From NCBI RefSeq assembly GCF_051251695.1, contig NZ_JBPOEU010000019.1:1-64000 (forward strand): a stretch of DNA of 64,000 nucleotides, given 5' to 3'. Positions 35,808-45,817 of this stretch are shown here, piece after piece. The stretch comes from Maritalea sp051251695. GTDB taxonomy: Bacteria; Pseudomonadota; Alphaproteobacteria; Rhizobiales; Devosiaceae. Below the pieces are notes generated by a model. It saw only the letters and a program-made list of their open reading frames with translations, was not told the origin of the DNA and did not search any database. Positions within the stretch are counted from its first letter, which is position 1. Each line of letters starts with the position of its first letter. Made by a program: the position numbers and the translations under genes.

Positions 35808-36179
35808 TTACTTAGGCCGCTTTGCGCCGTACTTAGAACGACGTTGTTTACGATCCTTGACGCTTTGGGTATCCAAAACGCCGCGCAAAATATGGTAACG
35901 TACACCTGGAAGGTCACGTACACGGCCACCGCGAATAAGAACAACAGAGTGTTCTTGTAGGTTGTGGCCTTCACCTGGAATATAAGAAATAACTTCACGC
36001 TGGTTCGTTAGACGAACCTTCGCAACTTTACGTAACGCAGAGTTAGGCTTCTTAGGGGTCGTTGTGTACACACGGGTGCAAACGCCACGCTTTTGCGGGT
36101 TCGCTTCCATCGCTGGTACTTTGTTCCGCTTCGGCTTTGGCTGCCTTGGCTTGCGGATCAACTGGTTTATGGTCGGCAT
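35808..36179 (-). CDS. rpsL: 30S ribosomal protein S12
   Basis: uS12, 123 residues. Lys43 in TTTPKKPNSALRK is the wild-type residue at the site of common streptomycin resistance, so a sensitive allele is expected. Asp89 in GGRVRDLPGVRYHIL is the residue that RimO (gene at 8316-9665) methylthiolates. First gene of the str group, with a 257-base leader to the candidate promoter box at 36437. Confidence 0.98.
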   Translation of the reverse strand: MPTINQLIRKPRQPKPKRNKVPAMEANPQKRGVCTRVYTTTPKKPNSALRKVAKVRLTNQREVISYIPGEGHNLQEHSVVLIRGGRVRDLPGVRYHILRGVLDTQSVKDRKQRRSKYGAKRPK

Positions 36180-36436
36180 ATTGCTCGAACCTTCTTTTTC
36201 ATCCGTTCAAAAACTCATGTTTAACAGTTCACAACAACCAACATGGCACCCGCCCTTCCCCAAATAGGGGCTCGGCAGCGCCAAATAATACAGAGGATTA
36301 CCTGTAAACAGGAAATCTTGCGTCTCGCAATTGTCGCGTCTGTTACCCGTCAGTGTGTTTGAAGCACTTGTATTTCAGGCCTTTTAGGCTGACCCGAATA
36401 TTTTGGTGCTTCACGACCTACTGTGAAGGTAGGGCG
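36180..36436 (-). promoter_or_regulatory. Leader region of the str operon
   Basis: This region holds no supported gene. It contains a short hairpin CCCC-TATTT-GGGG (36258-36270) about 80 bases before rpsL and an interrupted palindrome CCTGTAAACAGG at 36301-36312. It is presumed to be an untranslated mRNA leader; no classical r-protein binding fold was identified by eye. Confidence 0.5.
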
Positions 36437-36465
36437 TTATTAGTTCGATCTGGCCCTGACGTCAA
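36437..36465 (-). promoter_or_regulatory. Candidate promoter of the str/S10/spc cluster
   Basis: The minus strand reads TTGACG (36465-36460), 17 bases, then TAATAA (36442-36437). The -35 box is near consensus. It is the best pair in the 540-base gap between rpoC and rpsL. Together with the rpoC terminator it makes rpsL the head of a separate transcript. Confidence 0.6.
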
Positions 36466-36657
36466 GGGTTTCTGGCATTTTTTTGCGAATTCAGCCAATC
36501 AGGTCGATATTGATGGACCCAACCCGTAATATTCAATCAAACTAATCAATATTAGCGCTTGAATTAGATAAAAGCACCAATTTTGAATCATATTTCAACC
36601 ACTTAGGCCACTTTGCAGAATCACCACTTCAAACAGGTGATTCACCGCTTTAACGAC

Positions 36658-36682
36658 AAAGGGCGCCCCACTGGGACGCCCT
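36658..36682 (-). terminator. Terminator after rpoC
   Basis: A 10-bp GC-rich stem (36673-36682 with 36660-36669) closes a 3-base loop and is followed on the minus strand by TTTG. It lies 40 bases after the rpoC stop codon. The stem sequence is closely similar to that of the rplQ terminator. Confidence 0.75.
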
Positions 36683-36721
36683 CCGTAAATTTTGCATGTA
36701 GCTAGGTGCCGCTACTGGCAA

Positions 36722-39700
36722 CTACTCAGCAGGTTGTTCACTTGTCTCAGGCGATGCTTCAAGGCGAAGTGCATTGCGGGTAGCAAGCTCTTCGTCAGCT
36801 TGACGCTTACGCTCAGCCAAAATGAGATCATCACGTTTCCCAGAGATACGCTGTGTATCCGCTGTGAAGGCACCTGTTCCCACTGGGATCAAGCGACCAA
36901 CGATGATGTTCTCTTTCAGACCTTCAAGTGGATCAGCCTTACCGCTAACCGCGGCTTCAGTCAGCACGCGTGTTGTCTCTTGGAATGAAGCCGCTGAGAA
37001 GAACGAACGTGTTTGCAGTGACGCTTTGGTGATACCCAACAGAACAGGTACGCCCACTGCTGGCTTACGACCATCAGCAACCAACCGCTCATTGAGTTCA
37101 TCAAAATCGATCGTATCAACATTTTCTTCTTTGATCAGACCTGAATCACCTGGATCCGTGATTTCAACTTTTTGCAGCATCTGACGAACGATCGTTTCGA
37201 TGTGCTTATCGTTGATGCCCACACCCTGCAGACGGTAAACCTCTTGAATTTCATTCACGAGGTATCTCGCCAACTCCTCAACACCTTTAATTGCCAAGAT
37301 GTCGTGAGGTGCAGGATTGCCGTCCAAGATATATTCGCCACGCTCAATCGGGTCCCCCTCTTGAAGATGGAATGGCTTACCTTTTGGAATGAGATATTCC
37401 GCTGGCTCCATTGTCTCATCACGAGGTTCGATAACGATACGACGTTTGTTCTTGTAGTCACGACCAAAGCGAATTGTTCCATCGATCTCAGCGATAATCG
37501 CATGATCTTTAGGACGACGCGCTTCAAACAATTCCGCTACCCGTGGCAAACCACCGGTAATGTCTTTTGTTTTCGCACTTTCAAGTGGGATACGCGCAAT
37601 AACGTCACCTGGTCCAACTTTTGAACCCGGCTCAGCCGCGATAACCGCATCAACTGACAAGAGGTAACGCGCATCGCTGCCACGTTCCGATTGAACAACT
37701 TTGCCGTCTTTGCCCAAAATCGTAAGAGCAGGCTTAAGATGTTCGCCACGTGGGTTTGAACGCCAGTCAATAACCAAACGCTTGGTAAAGCCTGTGCTTT
37801 CGTCGGTCTGTTCTGAAACAGACGCGCCGTCAACAAGGTCTTCAAAGCCGATTTCACCCGCAAGTTCAGTCAAGATTGGACGAACATAAGGATCCCATTC
37901 AGCAACACGTTGGCCAGCATTGATCATGTCGCCAACTTCAACTTTCAAAGCTGAACCGTACGGCACTTTATGATGCCCAAGTTCATTGCCATCATCGCCT
38001 GTGATCACAAGTTGTAGCGAACGGCTCATATTGACCCATTTGCCTTCACTATCTTTCACCACAGTTCCATTGCGGAACGAAACCTTACCCGTGTGGTTAG
38101 CCTCAATAAACGAGGTATCAACAACCTGCGCTGTACCACCAATGTGGAATGTACGCATGGTCAGCTGTGTACCCGGCTCACCAATTGACTGAGCGGCGAT
38201 AACACCAACCGCTTCACCCATATTAACAGGTGTACCACGTGCAAGGTCACGTCCGTAACATGATCCACAAACGCCGTGGCGCTGCTTACAAGTTAGAACC
38301 GAACGGATCTTAACTGAGTTGACTTTACCAGCTTCAACGCGGTCTGCGTCAGCTTCGTCCATCAACACGCCCTTAGCAACCAGCACTTCGCCAGTTTTAG
38401 GATGTACGATGTCTTCAGCAGAAGTACGACCAAGAATGCGGCTACCAATCGAAGCGATAATGTTACCACTATCGATAATTGGCGTCATCGTCAGACCATC
38501 GTCTGTGCCGCAATCATTTGTTGTAATGATACAATCTTGAGCAACGTCAACCAAACGACGAGTTAGATAACCCGAGTTCGCAGTTTTCATCGCCGTATCA
38601 GCCAAGCCCTTACGCGCACCGTGGGTCGAGTTAAAGTACTCGTTAACGGTCAAACCTTCTTTAAAGTTCGAGATAATCGGCGTTTCAATGATGCCGCCAT
38701 CAGGACGAGCCATCAAACCGCGCATACCCGCAAGTTGCTTCATTTGAGCTGGTGAACCACGCGCACCAGAGTGCGCCATCATGTAAACCGAGTTGATCGG
38801 TTTTTGACGTCCGGTTTCTTCATCCATCTGAACAGACGAAATCCGAGCCATCATCTCATCAGCAACTTTGTCACCACATTTGGCCCAAGCATCAACAACT
38901 TTGTTGTACTTCTCGCCGCGTGTGATCAAGCCGTCATTATACTGCTGTTCGAACTCTTCAACCTGACGACGAGTATCGTCAACGATCTTCGCCTTGGTAT
39001 CAGGAATAACCATGTCATCCTTACCAAACGAAATACCAGCTTTACACGCATTACGGAAACCAAGTTCCATAATTTGGTCACAGAAGATCACTGTCTCTTT
39101 TTGACCGCAACCACGGTAAACCGTGTCGATCAATTTTGAGACCATTTTCTTCGTCATCAATTGGTTACACTCAGAGAACGGCACTTTGTCGCTCTTGGGC
39201 AGCAATTTGGCGATCATCATACGACCAGGCGTGGTCTCATGAATTTCGCTTGTTTCATTGCCTTCAGCATCAACCGATTTGAAGCGGCCTTTAATTTTGG
39301 TGTGCAGCGTAATGATGCCGCGAGAAAGAGCATGCTCAATTTCGCCCATAGAAGCGAAGGCCATGCCCTCACCTGGTTCATTGTCTGACATCAAAGACAG
39401 ATAATAAAGACCCAAAACGATATCCTGCGATGGCACAATGATCGGCTGACCGTTGGCTGGGTGCAAGATGTTGTTTGTAGACATCATCAATACGCGTGCT
39501 TCCAACTGGGCTTCCAGTGAAAGAGGCACGTGAACCGCCATTTGGTCACCGTCAAAGTCAGCGTTAAACGCAGCACAAACCAGTGGGTGAAGCTGAATAG
39601 CTTTACCTTCGATCAATGTCGGTTCAAACGCTTGAATGCCCAAACGGTGCAATGTAGGCGCACGGTTCAACATCACTGGGTGCTCACGAATAACTTCGTC

Positions 39701-40942
39701 CAAGATATCCCAAACTTCGGGACGTTCTTTTTCAACCAGCTTTTTCGCTTGCTTAACCGTTGTTGAAAGACCTTTTGCTTCAAGACGCGAATAGATAAAC
39801 GGCTTGAACAATTCAAGCGCCATCTTTTTCGGCAATCCACATTGGTGCAGTTTCAACTCAGGGCCCACGGTGATCACTGAACGACCAGAATAATCAACAC
39901 GTTTACCAAGCAAGTTCTGACGGAAACGACCCTGTTTACCCTTCAGCATGTCTGAAAGAGATTTCAGTGGACGTTTGTTCGCGCCAGTAATCGTACGACC
40001 ACGACGACCGTTATCAAACAACGCATCAACAGATTCCTGAAGCATCCGCTTTTCGTTACGAATGATAATGTCAGGCGCCCGAAGCTCCATCAAACGCTTC
40101 AAACGGTTGTTACGGTTGATCACCCGACGATACAAATCGTTCAAATCAGACGTCGCGAAACGGCCACCATCTAGCGGCACCAATGGGCGCAGCTCAGGTG
40201 GAATAACCGGCACGATCGTCATGATCATCCATTCAGGACGGTTGCCCGAAACGATGAACTGCTCAACAACTTTAAGGCGCTTGCCCAATTTCTTCGGCTT
40301 AAGCTCTGTGGTTGCTTCTGCAATTTCCACGCGAAGTGTTGCTGCCAACTTTTCCAAGTCAAGCGCCGCAAGCATCTCACGAATGGCTTCCGCACCAATC
40401 ATCGCGGTAAAGCTATCGGCGCCATATTCGTCTTGGGCGTCGATAAATTCTTCTTCCGTGATCAACTGGTTCACATTGAACGGGCTAAGACCCGGCTCAA
40501 TAACCACATAATGTTCGAAATAAAGAACACGTTCCACGTCTTTCAACGTCATATCGAGCAATAGCGCGATACGAGAAGGAAGTGACTTCAAGAACCAAAT
40601 GTGTGCAACCGGTGCTGCTAGTTCGATATGGCCCATACGCTCACGACGAACCCGAGACAAGGTGACTTCAACGCCACACTTCTCACAGATCACGCCTTTG
40701 AACTTCATGCGCTTATATTTGCCGCAAAGACATTCGTAGTCTTTTTGCGGACCAAATGTACGCGCACAGAACAAGCCATCACGCTCCGGCTTAAACGTAC
40801 GATAGTTGATCGTTTCTGGCTTTTTGATTTCGCCAAAAGACCAGCTAAGAATTTTCTCAGGGCTCGCAATGCTGATCTTAACTTGATCGAACACTTGCGC
40901 CTGAGTTTGCGGATTGAAAAGATCCATAACTTGATGGTTCAA
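36722..40942 (-). CDS. rpoC: RNA polymerase beta-prime subunit
   Basis: The 1406-residue subunit carries the catalytic aspartates in NADFDGDQMAVH near residue 459. The N-terminal zinc site is CLCGKYKRMKFKGVICEKCG and a second site lies around CKQRHGVCGSCYG. The TTG at 40942 is chosen as start: AAGGAG lies 8 bases upstream, and the resulting MNHQVMDLFNPQ matches the usual alphaproteobacterial N-terminus. The first ATG, five codons later, is too far from the SD. It follows rpoB by 90 bases and is closed by a terminator. Confidence 0.98.
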   Translation of the reverse strand: MNHQVMDLFNPQTQAQVFDQVKISIASPEKILSWSFGEIKKPETINYRTFKPERDGLFCARTFGPQKDYECLCGKYKRMKFKGVICEKCGVEVTLSRVRRERMGHIELAAPVAHIWFLKSLPSRIALLLDMTLKDVERVLYFEHYVVIEPGLSPFNVNQLITEEEFIDAQDEYGADSFTAMIGAEAIREMLAALDLEKLAATLRVEIAEATTELKPKKLGKRLKVVEQFIVSGNRPEWMIMTIVPVIPPELRPLVPLDGGRFATSDLNDLYRRVINRNNRLKRLMELRAPDIIIRNEKRMLQESVDALFDNGRRGRTITGANKRPLKSLSDMLKGKQGRFRQNLLGKRVDYSGRSVITVGPELKLHQCGLPKKMALELFKPFIYSRLEAKGLSTTVKQAKKLVEKERPEVWDILDEVIREHPVMLNRAPTLHRLGIQAFEPTLIEGKAIQLHPLVCAAFNADFDGDQMAVHVPLSLEAQLEARVLMMSTNNILHPANGQPIIVPSQDIVLGLYYLSLMSDNEPGEGMAFASMGEIEHALSRGIITLHTKIKGRFKSVDAEGNETSEIHETTPGRMMIAKLLPKSDKVPFSECNQLMTKKMVSKLIDTVYRGCGQKETVIFCDQIMELGFRNACKAGISFGKDDMVIPDTKAKIVDDTRRQVEEFEQQYNDGLITRGEKYNKVVDAWAKCGDKVADEMMARISSVQMDEETGRQKPINSVYMMAHSGARGSPAQMKQLAGMRGLMARPDGGIIETPIISNFKEGLTVNEYFNSTHGARKGLADTAMKTANSGYLTRRLVDVAQDCIITTNDCGTDDGLTMTPIIDSGNIIASIGSRILGRTSAEDIVHPKTGEVLVAKGVLMDEADADRVEAGKVNSVKIRSVLTCKQRHGVCGSCYGRDLARGTPVNMGEAVGVIAAQSIGEPGTQLTMRTFHIGGTAQVVDTSFIEANHTGKVSFRNGTVVKDSEGKWVNMSRSLQLVITGDDGNELGHHKVPYGSALKVEVGDMINAGQRVAEWDPYVRPILTELAGEIGFEDLVDGASVSEQTDESTGFTKRLVIDWRSNPRGEHLKPALTILGKDGKVVQSERGSDARYLLSVDAVIAAEPGSKVGPGDVIARIPLESAKTKDITGGLPRVAELFEARRPKDHAIIAEIDGTIRFGRDYKNKRRIVIEPRDETMEPAEYLIPKGKPFHLQEGDPIERGEYILDGNPAPHDILAIKGVEELARYLVNEIQEVYRLQGVGINDKHIETIVRQMLQKVEITDPGDSGLIKEENVDTIDFDELNERLVADGRKPAVGVPVLLGITKASLQTRSFFSAASFQETTRVLTEAAVSGKADPLEGLKENIIVGRLIPVGTGAFTADTQRISGKRDDLILAERKRQADEELATRNALRLEASPETSEQPAE

Positions 40943-41032
40943 TTTCGTATCTCCTTTGTTGCAGGTGGGGCGGAACGTCTCCCGATCCCCTTCAATACCT
41001 GCGGAAAATTAAAGCGATTAAGAATGCTCTGA

Positions 41033-44000
41033 TTACTCAGCTGCATCTGCAGGTTGACCTTGTTCGATCTGTTCCTGCTCATCCTCATCTTCAAAGTCAT
41101 CTTCGCTTGCGCTACTCAATTCAACATTGAGACCAAGTGATCTGATTTCCTTGATCAACACGTTAAAGCTTTCTGGAATTCCAGCTTCAAACGTGTCATC
41201 GCCCCGAACGATTGCTTCGTAGACTTTCGTCCGGCCAGCAACGTCATCCGATTTAACAGTAAGCATTTCTTGAAGCGTATAAGCTGCGCCATATGCCTCA
41301 AGTGCCCACACTTCCATCTCACCAAAGCGCTGACCACCAAACTGTGCCTTACCACCAAGCGGCTGCTGGGTAACAAGAGAGTATGGTCCAATAGAACGTG
41401 CGTGGATTTTGTCATCCACCATGTGGCCGAGCTTGAGCATGTAAATGTAACCAACGGTCACATCACGGTCGAACTCTTCCCCAGTACGTCCATCGATCAA
41501 ACGAGATTGACCAGAGGCTGCAAGCCCTGCCTGCTCAAGCATCACGACAATGTCAGCTTCTTTTGCACCATCGAAAACTGGTGTTGCGATTGAAACGCCT
41601 TTGGTGCCCAAATACTCAGACAAACGAACAACACTATCGTCATCAAGATCAGCAATATATTTGTCGTCCGTATAAAGAGCGTCTAACTCTTCACGAAGCG
41701 GCGCGACATTGTTCTGACCTTCACGCTTGTAAGTATCATACATCTCGCCGATTTTCCTGCCCATACCGGCACAGGCCCAACCAAGATGTGTTTCCAAAAT
41801 CTGACCAACGTTCATCCGACTTGGCACGCCAAGTGGGTTCAAAACGATGTCAACTGGCGTACCGTCAGCCAAGTGAGGCATGTCTTCAATCGGCATAATG
41901 CGCGATACAACACCCTTGTTACCATGACGGCCGGCCATTTTATCGCCAGACTGGATTTTACGCTTAGTCGCAACAAAGACTTTGACCATCTTCATAACGC
42001 CCGGTGGCAATTCGTCACCACGCTGAAGTTTGTCAACTTTGTCGATGAAACGCTGCTCTAGCTGTGTACGGCTGTCTTCATACTGACCTTGCAAAGCTTC
42101 GATTTCAGACATCACTTTGTCTTCGTCGACAGCAAACTGCCACCATTTAGAACGAGGCTGGCTTTCAAAAACAACGTCGTTAAGCTTAGTGCCCGCAACA
42201 TAGCCCTTTGGACCAGCTGTCGCTTCTTTGCCGAACAACATCTCTTTCAAACGCGCATAAACGTTACGATCAAGGATTGACTGTTCGTCATCCCTATCTT
42301 TCGCCAAACGTTCAATTTCTTCACGCTCAATGGCCATCGCACGTTCGTCTTTATCAATGCCGTGGCGGTTAAACACACGAACTTCGATAACTGTACCCGC
42401 GTCCCCAGGAGGAACGCGCAAAGACGTATCACGAACATCAGACGCTTTTTCACCAAAGATCGCCCGCAAGAGCTTTTCTTCTGGTGTCATTGGGCTTTCG
42501 CCTTTTGGTGTGATCTTACCCACCAAAATGTCGCCAGCTTCAACGTCTGCACCAATATGAACGATGCCTGCTTCGTCGAGGTTTTTCAGAGCTTCTTCAG
42601 AAACGTTTGGAATATCGCGTGTGATTTCCTCAGGACCCAATTTGGTATCCCGCGCCATCACTTCAAACTCTTCCAAGTGAACTGACGTAAACACGTCATC
42701 TTTCACGATGTTTTCAGAAAGAAGGATTGAATCCTCATAGTTGTAGCCATTCCATGGCATAAACGCCACGAGAACGTTCCGACCAAGTGCTAGATCACCC
42801 ATATCCGTAGACGGGCCATCAGCAATTGTATCGCCAGCATCAACATGGTCACCCACAACAACCAAAGGCCGCTGGTTGATACATGAAGACTGGTTAGAAC
42901 GCTGGAACTTCATCAACGTGTAGATATCCACACCAGACTTTGAAGCGTCAGTTTCTTGCGTCGCACGAATAACGATACGTGTCGCATCAACTTGATCAAC
43001 AATACCTGGACGTTTCGCAACAATCGCCGCACCTGAATCGCGCGCCACAACAGCTTCCATGCCAGTACCAACAAACGGTGCCTGTGCGCGAAGCAATGGC
43101 ACAGCCTGACGCTGCATGTTTGAACCCATCAAAGCACGGTTCGCATCATCGTTTTCCAAAAATGGAATAAGTGAAGCCGCAACCGAAACAACCTGTTTAG
43201 GTGAAACGTCCATCAAATCGATCGCTTCACGTGGTGTCAAAGACACCTCACCTGAATGACGTGATGTCACCAACTCGTTCGCAAATCCGCCATCGTCCGC
43301 CAGTTTCGCGTTCGCTTGCGCAACGTTATACTTGGCTTCTTCCATCGCTGAAAGATAGACAACATCATCGGTCACTTTACCGTCGACAACTTTACGATAT
43401 GGCGCTTCGATAAAGCCATATTTGTTGACTTGAGCGAACGTCGCCAAAGAGTTGATCAAACCAATGTTTGGACCCTCTGGTGTTTCAATCGGGCAGATAC
43501 GACCATAGTGAGTGGTGTGAACGTCGCGTACTTCAAAACCAGCACGCTCCCGTGTCAAACCACCAGGGCCAAGCGCTGAAAGACGACGCTTATGCGTAAT
43601 CTCTGAAAGCGGATTGGTTTGGTCCATAAATTGTGAAAGCTGTGATGAACCAAAGAATTCACGTACCGCAGCGGCAGCTGGTTTCGCGTTGATCAAATCT
43701 TGAGGCATCACGGTGTCGATTTCGACAGATGACATCCGCTCTTTGATCGCACGTTCCATGCGCAACAAGCCAAGACGGTAATGGTTTTCCATCAACTCGC
43801 CAACTGAACGCACACGACGGTTACCGAGGTTGTCGATGTCGTCAATTTCACCCTTGCCATCGCGAAGGTTAACCAACGTACGGACAACTTCAACAATGTC
43901 GTCTTTGCGCAGAACGCGAACTGTGTCTTCACAATCAATGTCAAGACGCATGTTCAATTTCACACGACCAACGGCAGACAAATCATAACGCTCGGAATCA

Positions 44001-45193
44001 AAGAACAATGATTCAAACATCGCTTCGGCTGTATCGATGGTGGGGGGCTCACCCGGACGCATAACCCGATAAATATCGAACAATGCATCTTCACGAGACT
44101 CGTTTTTGTCCAACGCCAATGTGTTGCGCAAATATGCGCCCACAGTTACGTGGTCAATATCAAGCACCGGAATGCTATCAAAGCCTGCTTCAACCAATTT
44201 AGCGAGTGTTTCTTCATCAAGCTCGTCGCCGGCTTCCATGTAGATTTCGCCGGTTTCTTCATTGATCAGATCTTCAGCAACATAGTTGGTGAACAAATCA
44301 ACATCTTCAACCAAAATGTGGGTCATGCCGCCTTCATGCAGCTTTTTCGCCGCACGTGCAGAAAGCTTTTTGCCAGCTTCATGTACAACATCACCAGTGT
44401 CGGCATTGATCAGGTCTTTTAGCGGCTTAGTGGCACGCAATTTTTCCCAAACGTATGGCTGACGCCATCCCGCTTCAGTGCGATCATAGGTGATTGTGTT
44501 GTAATATGTATCCAGAATTTCCTCTGCATCCATACCCAAAGCTTTGAGCAAAGACGTAACCGGAATTTTACGACGGCGATCGATGCGGGCATAAACAACA
44601 TCTTTCGCATCAAATTCGATATCGAGCCAAGAGCCGCGATATGGAATGATACGCGCGGCAAACAACAATTTGCCTGATGAATGAGACTTGCCTTTGTCAT
44701 GATCAAAGAACACACCTGGTGAACGGTGCATTTGAGAAACAATAACACGCTCAGTACCATTAACAACGAACGTACCGTTGCCGGTCATGAACGGCATATC
44801 GCCCATGTAAACGTCTTGTTCTTTAATGTCTTTAACTGACTTCGCGCCCGTTTCTTCGTCGATTTCGAAAACGATCAAACGAAGAGTGACCTTCAAAGGC
44901 GACGCAAATGTCATGTCGCGTTGACGACATTCATCTACATCATATTTTGGCTGTTCAAACTCATAGGACACGAAGTCCAATGATGCTGTGCCGGCGAAAT
45001 CAGAGATAGGGAAAACTGACTTAAATACTGATTGAAGTCCTGTGTCATCACGACCGCCCTCTGGGGCGTCAACGATCAAAAATTTATCATATGATGCTTT
45101 TTGAACTTGAATCAGATTTGGCATTTCGATGACTTCTCGAATGCTGCCAAAGGATTTGCGTACTTTACGACGACCTTGGTAGTTGGTGGTCAT
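41033..45193 (-). CDS. rpoB: RNA polymerase beta subunit
   Basis: The 1386-residue subunit starts at the ATG at 45193 (MTTNYQGRRKVRKSFGSI) with AGGAG upstream; in-frame codons further out (to 45247) are not part of the family. The rifampicin-binding cluster GSSQLSQFMDQTNPLSEITH followed by KRRLSALGPGG shows the wild-type residues at the usual resistance sites. The C-terminal GKAQFGGQRFGEMEVWALEA region and an acidic tail (DEDEQEQIEQGQPADAAE) are present. Confidence 0.98.
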   Translation of the reverse strand: MTTNYQGRRKVRKSFGSIREVIEMPNLIQVQKASYDKFLIVDAPEGGRDDTGLQSVFKSVFPISDFAGTASLDFVSYEFEQPKYDVDECRQRDMTFASPLKVTLRLIVFEIDEETGAKSVKDIKEQDVYMGDMPFMTGNGTFVVNGTERVIVSQMHRSPGVFFDHDKGKSHSSGKLLFAARIIPYRGSWLDIEFDAKDVVYARIDRRRKIPVTSLLKALGMDAEEILDTYYNTITYDRTEAGWRQPYVWEKLRATKPLKDLINADTGDVVHEAGKKLSARAAKKLHEGGMTHILVEDVDLFTNYVAEDLINEETGEIYMEAGDELDEETLAKLVEAGFDSIPVLDIDHVTVGAYLRNTLALDKNESREDALFDIYRVMRPGEPPTIDTAEAMFESLFFDSERYDLSAVGRVKLNMRLDIDCEDTVRVLRKDDIVEVVRTLVNLRDGKGEIDDIDNLGNRRVRSVGELMENHYRLGLLRMERAIKERMSSVEIDTVMPQDLINAKPAAAAVREFFGSSQLSQFMDQTNPLSEITHKRRLSALGPGGLTRERAGFEVRDVHTTHYGRICPIETPEGPNIGLINSLATFAQVNKYGFIEAPYRKVVDGKVTDDVVYLSAMEEAKYNVAQANAKLADDGGFANELVTSRHSGEVSLTPREAIDLMDVSPKQVVSVAASLIPFLENDDANRALMGSNMQRQAVPLLRAQAPFVGTGMEAVVARDSGAAIVAKRPGIVDQVDATRIVIRATQETDASKSGVDIYTLMKFQRSNQSSCINQRPLVVVGDHVDAGDTIADGPSTDMGDLALGRNVLVAFMPWNGYNYEDSILLSENIVKDDVFTSVHLEEFEVMARDTKLGPEEITRDIPNVSEEALKNLDEAGIVHIGADVEAGDILVGKITPKGESPMTPEEKLLRAIFGEKASDVRDTSLRVPPGDAGTVIEVRVFNRHGIDKDERAMAIEREEIERLAKDRDDEQSILDRNVYARLKEMLFGKEATAGPKGYVAGTKLNDVVFESQPRSKWWQFAVDEDKVMSEIEALQGQYEDSRTQLEQRFIDKVDKLQRGDELPPGVMKMVKVFVATKRKIQSGDKMAGRHGNKGVVSRIMPIEDMPHLADGTPVDIVLNPLGVPSRMNVGQILETHLGWACAGMGRKIGEMYDTYKREGQNNVAPLREELDALYTDDKYIADLDDDSVVRLSEYLGTKGVSIATPVFDGAKEADIVVMLEQAGLAASGQSRLIDGRTGEEFDRDVTVGYIYMLKLGHMVDDKIHARSIGPYSLVTQQPLGGKAQFGGQRFGEMEVWALEAYGAAYTLQEMLTVKSDDVAGRTKVYEAIVRGDDTFEAGIPESFNVLIKEIRSLGLNVELSSASEDDFEDEDEQEQIEQGQPADAAE

Positions 45194-45348
45194 GCCCGCT
45201 CCTATATTTTGAAATAACTTAAGGGCAACTGTCCAGAATGCCGACAATCAGCCGTCGGCACTCGGGACATCTGCCCTATTTTTTGTTTACCGCAACTTCG
45301 CCCGCCAGATGTAACGGACCAAATTTTTTACGCTCATTTACGCAGAGC

Positions 45349-45383
45349 GAAAGAAAGTGACGCGGCTTAATACCGCGCCACTT
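45349..45383 (-). terminator. Attenuator-like hairpin between rplL and rpoB
   Basis: On the minus strand an 11-bp stem with one G-U pair (45383-45373 with 45365-45355) closes a 7-base loop and is followed by TTTCTTT. It starts 9 bases after the rplL stop codon. Enteric bacteria have a partial terminator at the same place that lowers rpoBC relative to L7/L12; the same role is inferred here. Confidence 0.7.
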
Positions 45384-45391
45384 CCAAAGAC

Positions 45392-45766
45392 TTACTTAAG
45401 TTCGACGCCAGCGCCAGCAGCTTCAAGCTTACCTTTAAGCTCTTCAGCTTCAGCTTTAGAAACGCCTTCTTTAACAGCTTTAGGTGCACCTTCAACAAGG
45501 TCTTTAGCTTCTTTCAAGCCAAGACCTGTTATTGCGCGAACTTCTTTAATCACGTTGATTTTCTTGTCGCCTGCAGAAGTCAGAATTACGTCGAATTCTG
45601 TTTGCTCTTCAGCGGCAGCGCCACCAGCGTCGCCTGCTGCAGCAGCAACAGCTACTGGAGCAGCGGCAGAAACGCCCCATTTTTCTTCAAGCATTGTAGA
45701 AAGTTCTGATGCTTCAAGAACGGTTAGGGCAGATAGGTCTTCAACGAGCTTTGCTAGATCAGCCAT
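45392..45766 (-). CDS. rplL: 50S ribosomal protein L7/L12
   Basis: bL12, 124 residues. N-terminal dimer domain (LAKLVEDLSALTVLEASELS), an Ala/Gly-rich hinge (AAAPVAVAAAAGDAGGAAAE) and the factor-binding C-terminal domain with VIKEVRAITGLGLKEAKDLV. It follows rplJ by 51 bases and precedes the attenuator-like hairpin before rpoB. Confidence 0.98.
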   Translation of the reverse strand: MADLAKLVEDLSALTVLEASELSTMLEEKWGVSAAAPVAVAAAAGDAGGAAAEEQTEFDVILTSAGDKKINVIKEVRAITGLGLKEAKDLVEGAPKAVKEGVSKAEAEELKGKLEAAGAGVELK

Positions 45767-45817
45767 TGTATTTTCCTTATATATTTCAATTCGAACTGTG
45801 GTTTTGATGCGAAGGCG

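Noticed and set aside
38771..39139. Plus-strand frame inside rpoC
   Set aside because: A shadow of the conserved beta-prime gene with no independent support.
45194..45247. N-terminal extension of rpoB
   Set aside because: The family starts at MTTNYQGRRK and a good SD precedes that ATG.
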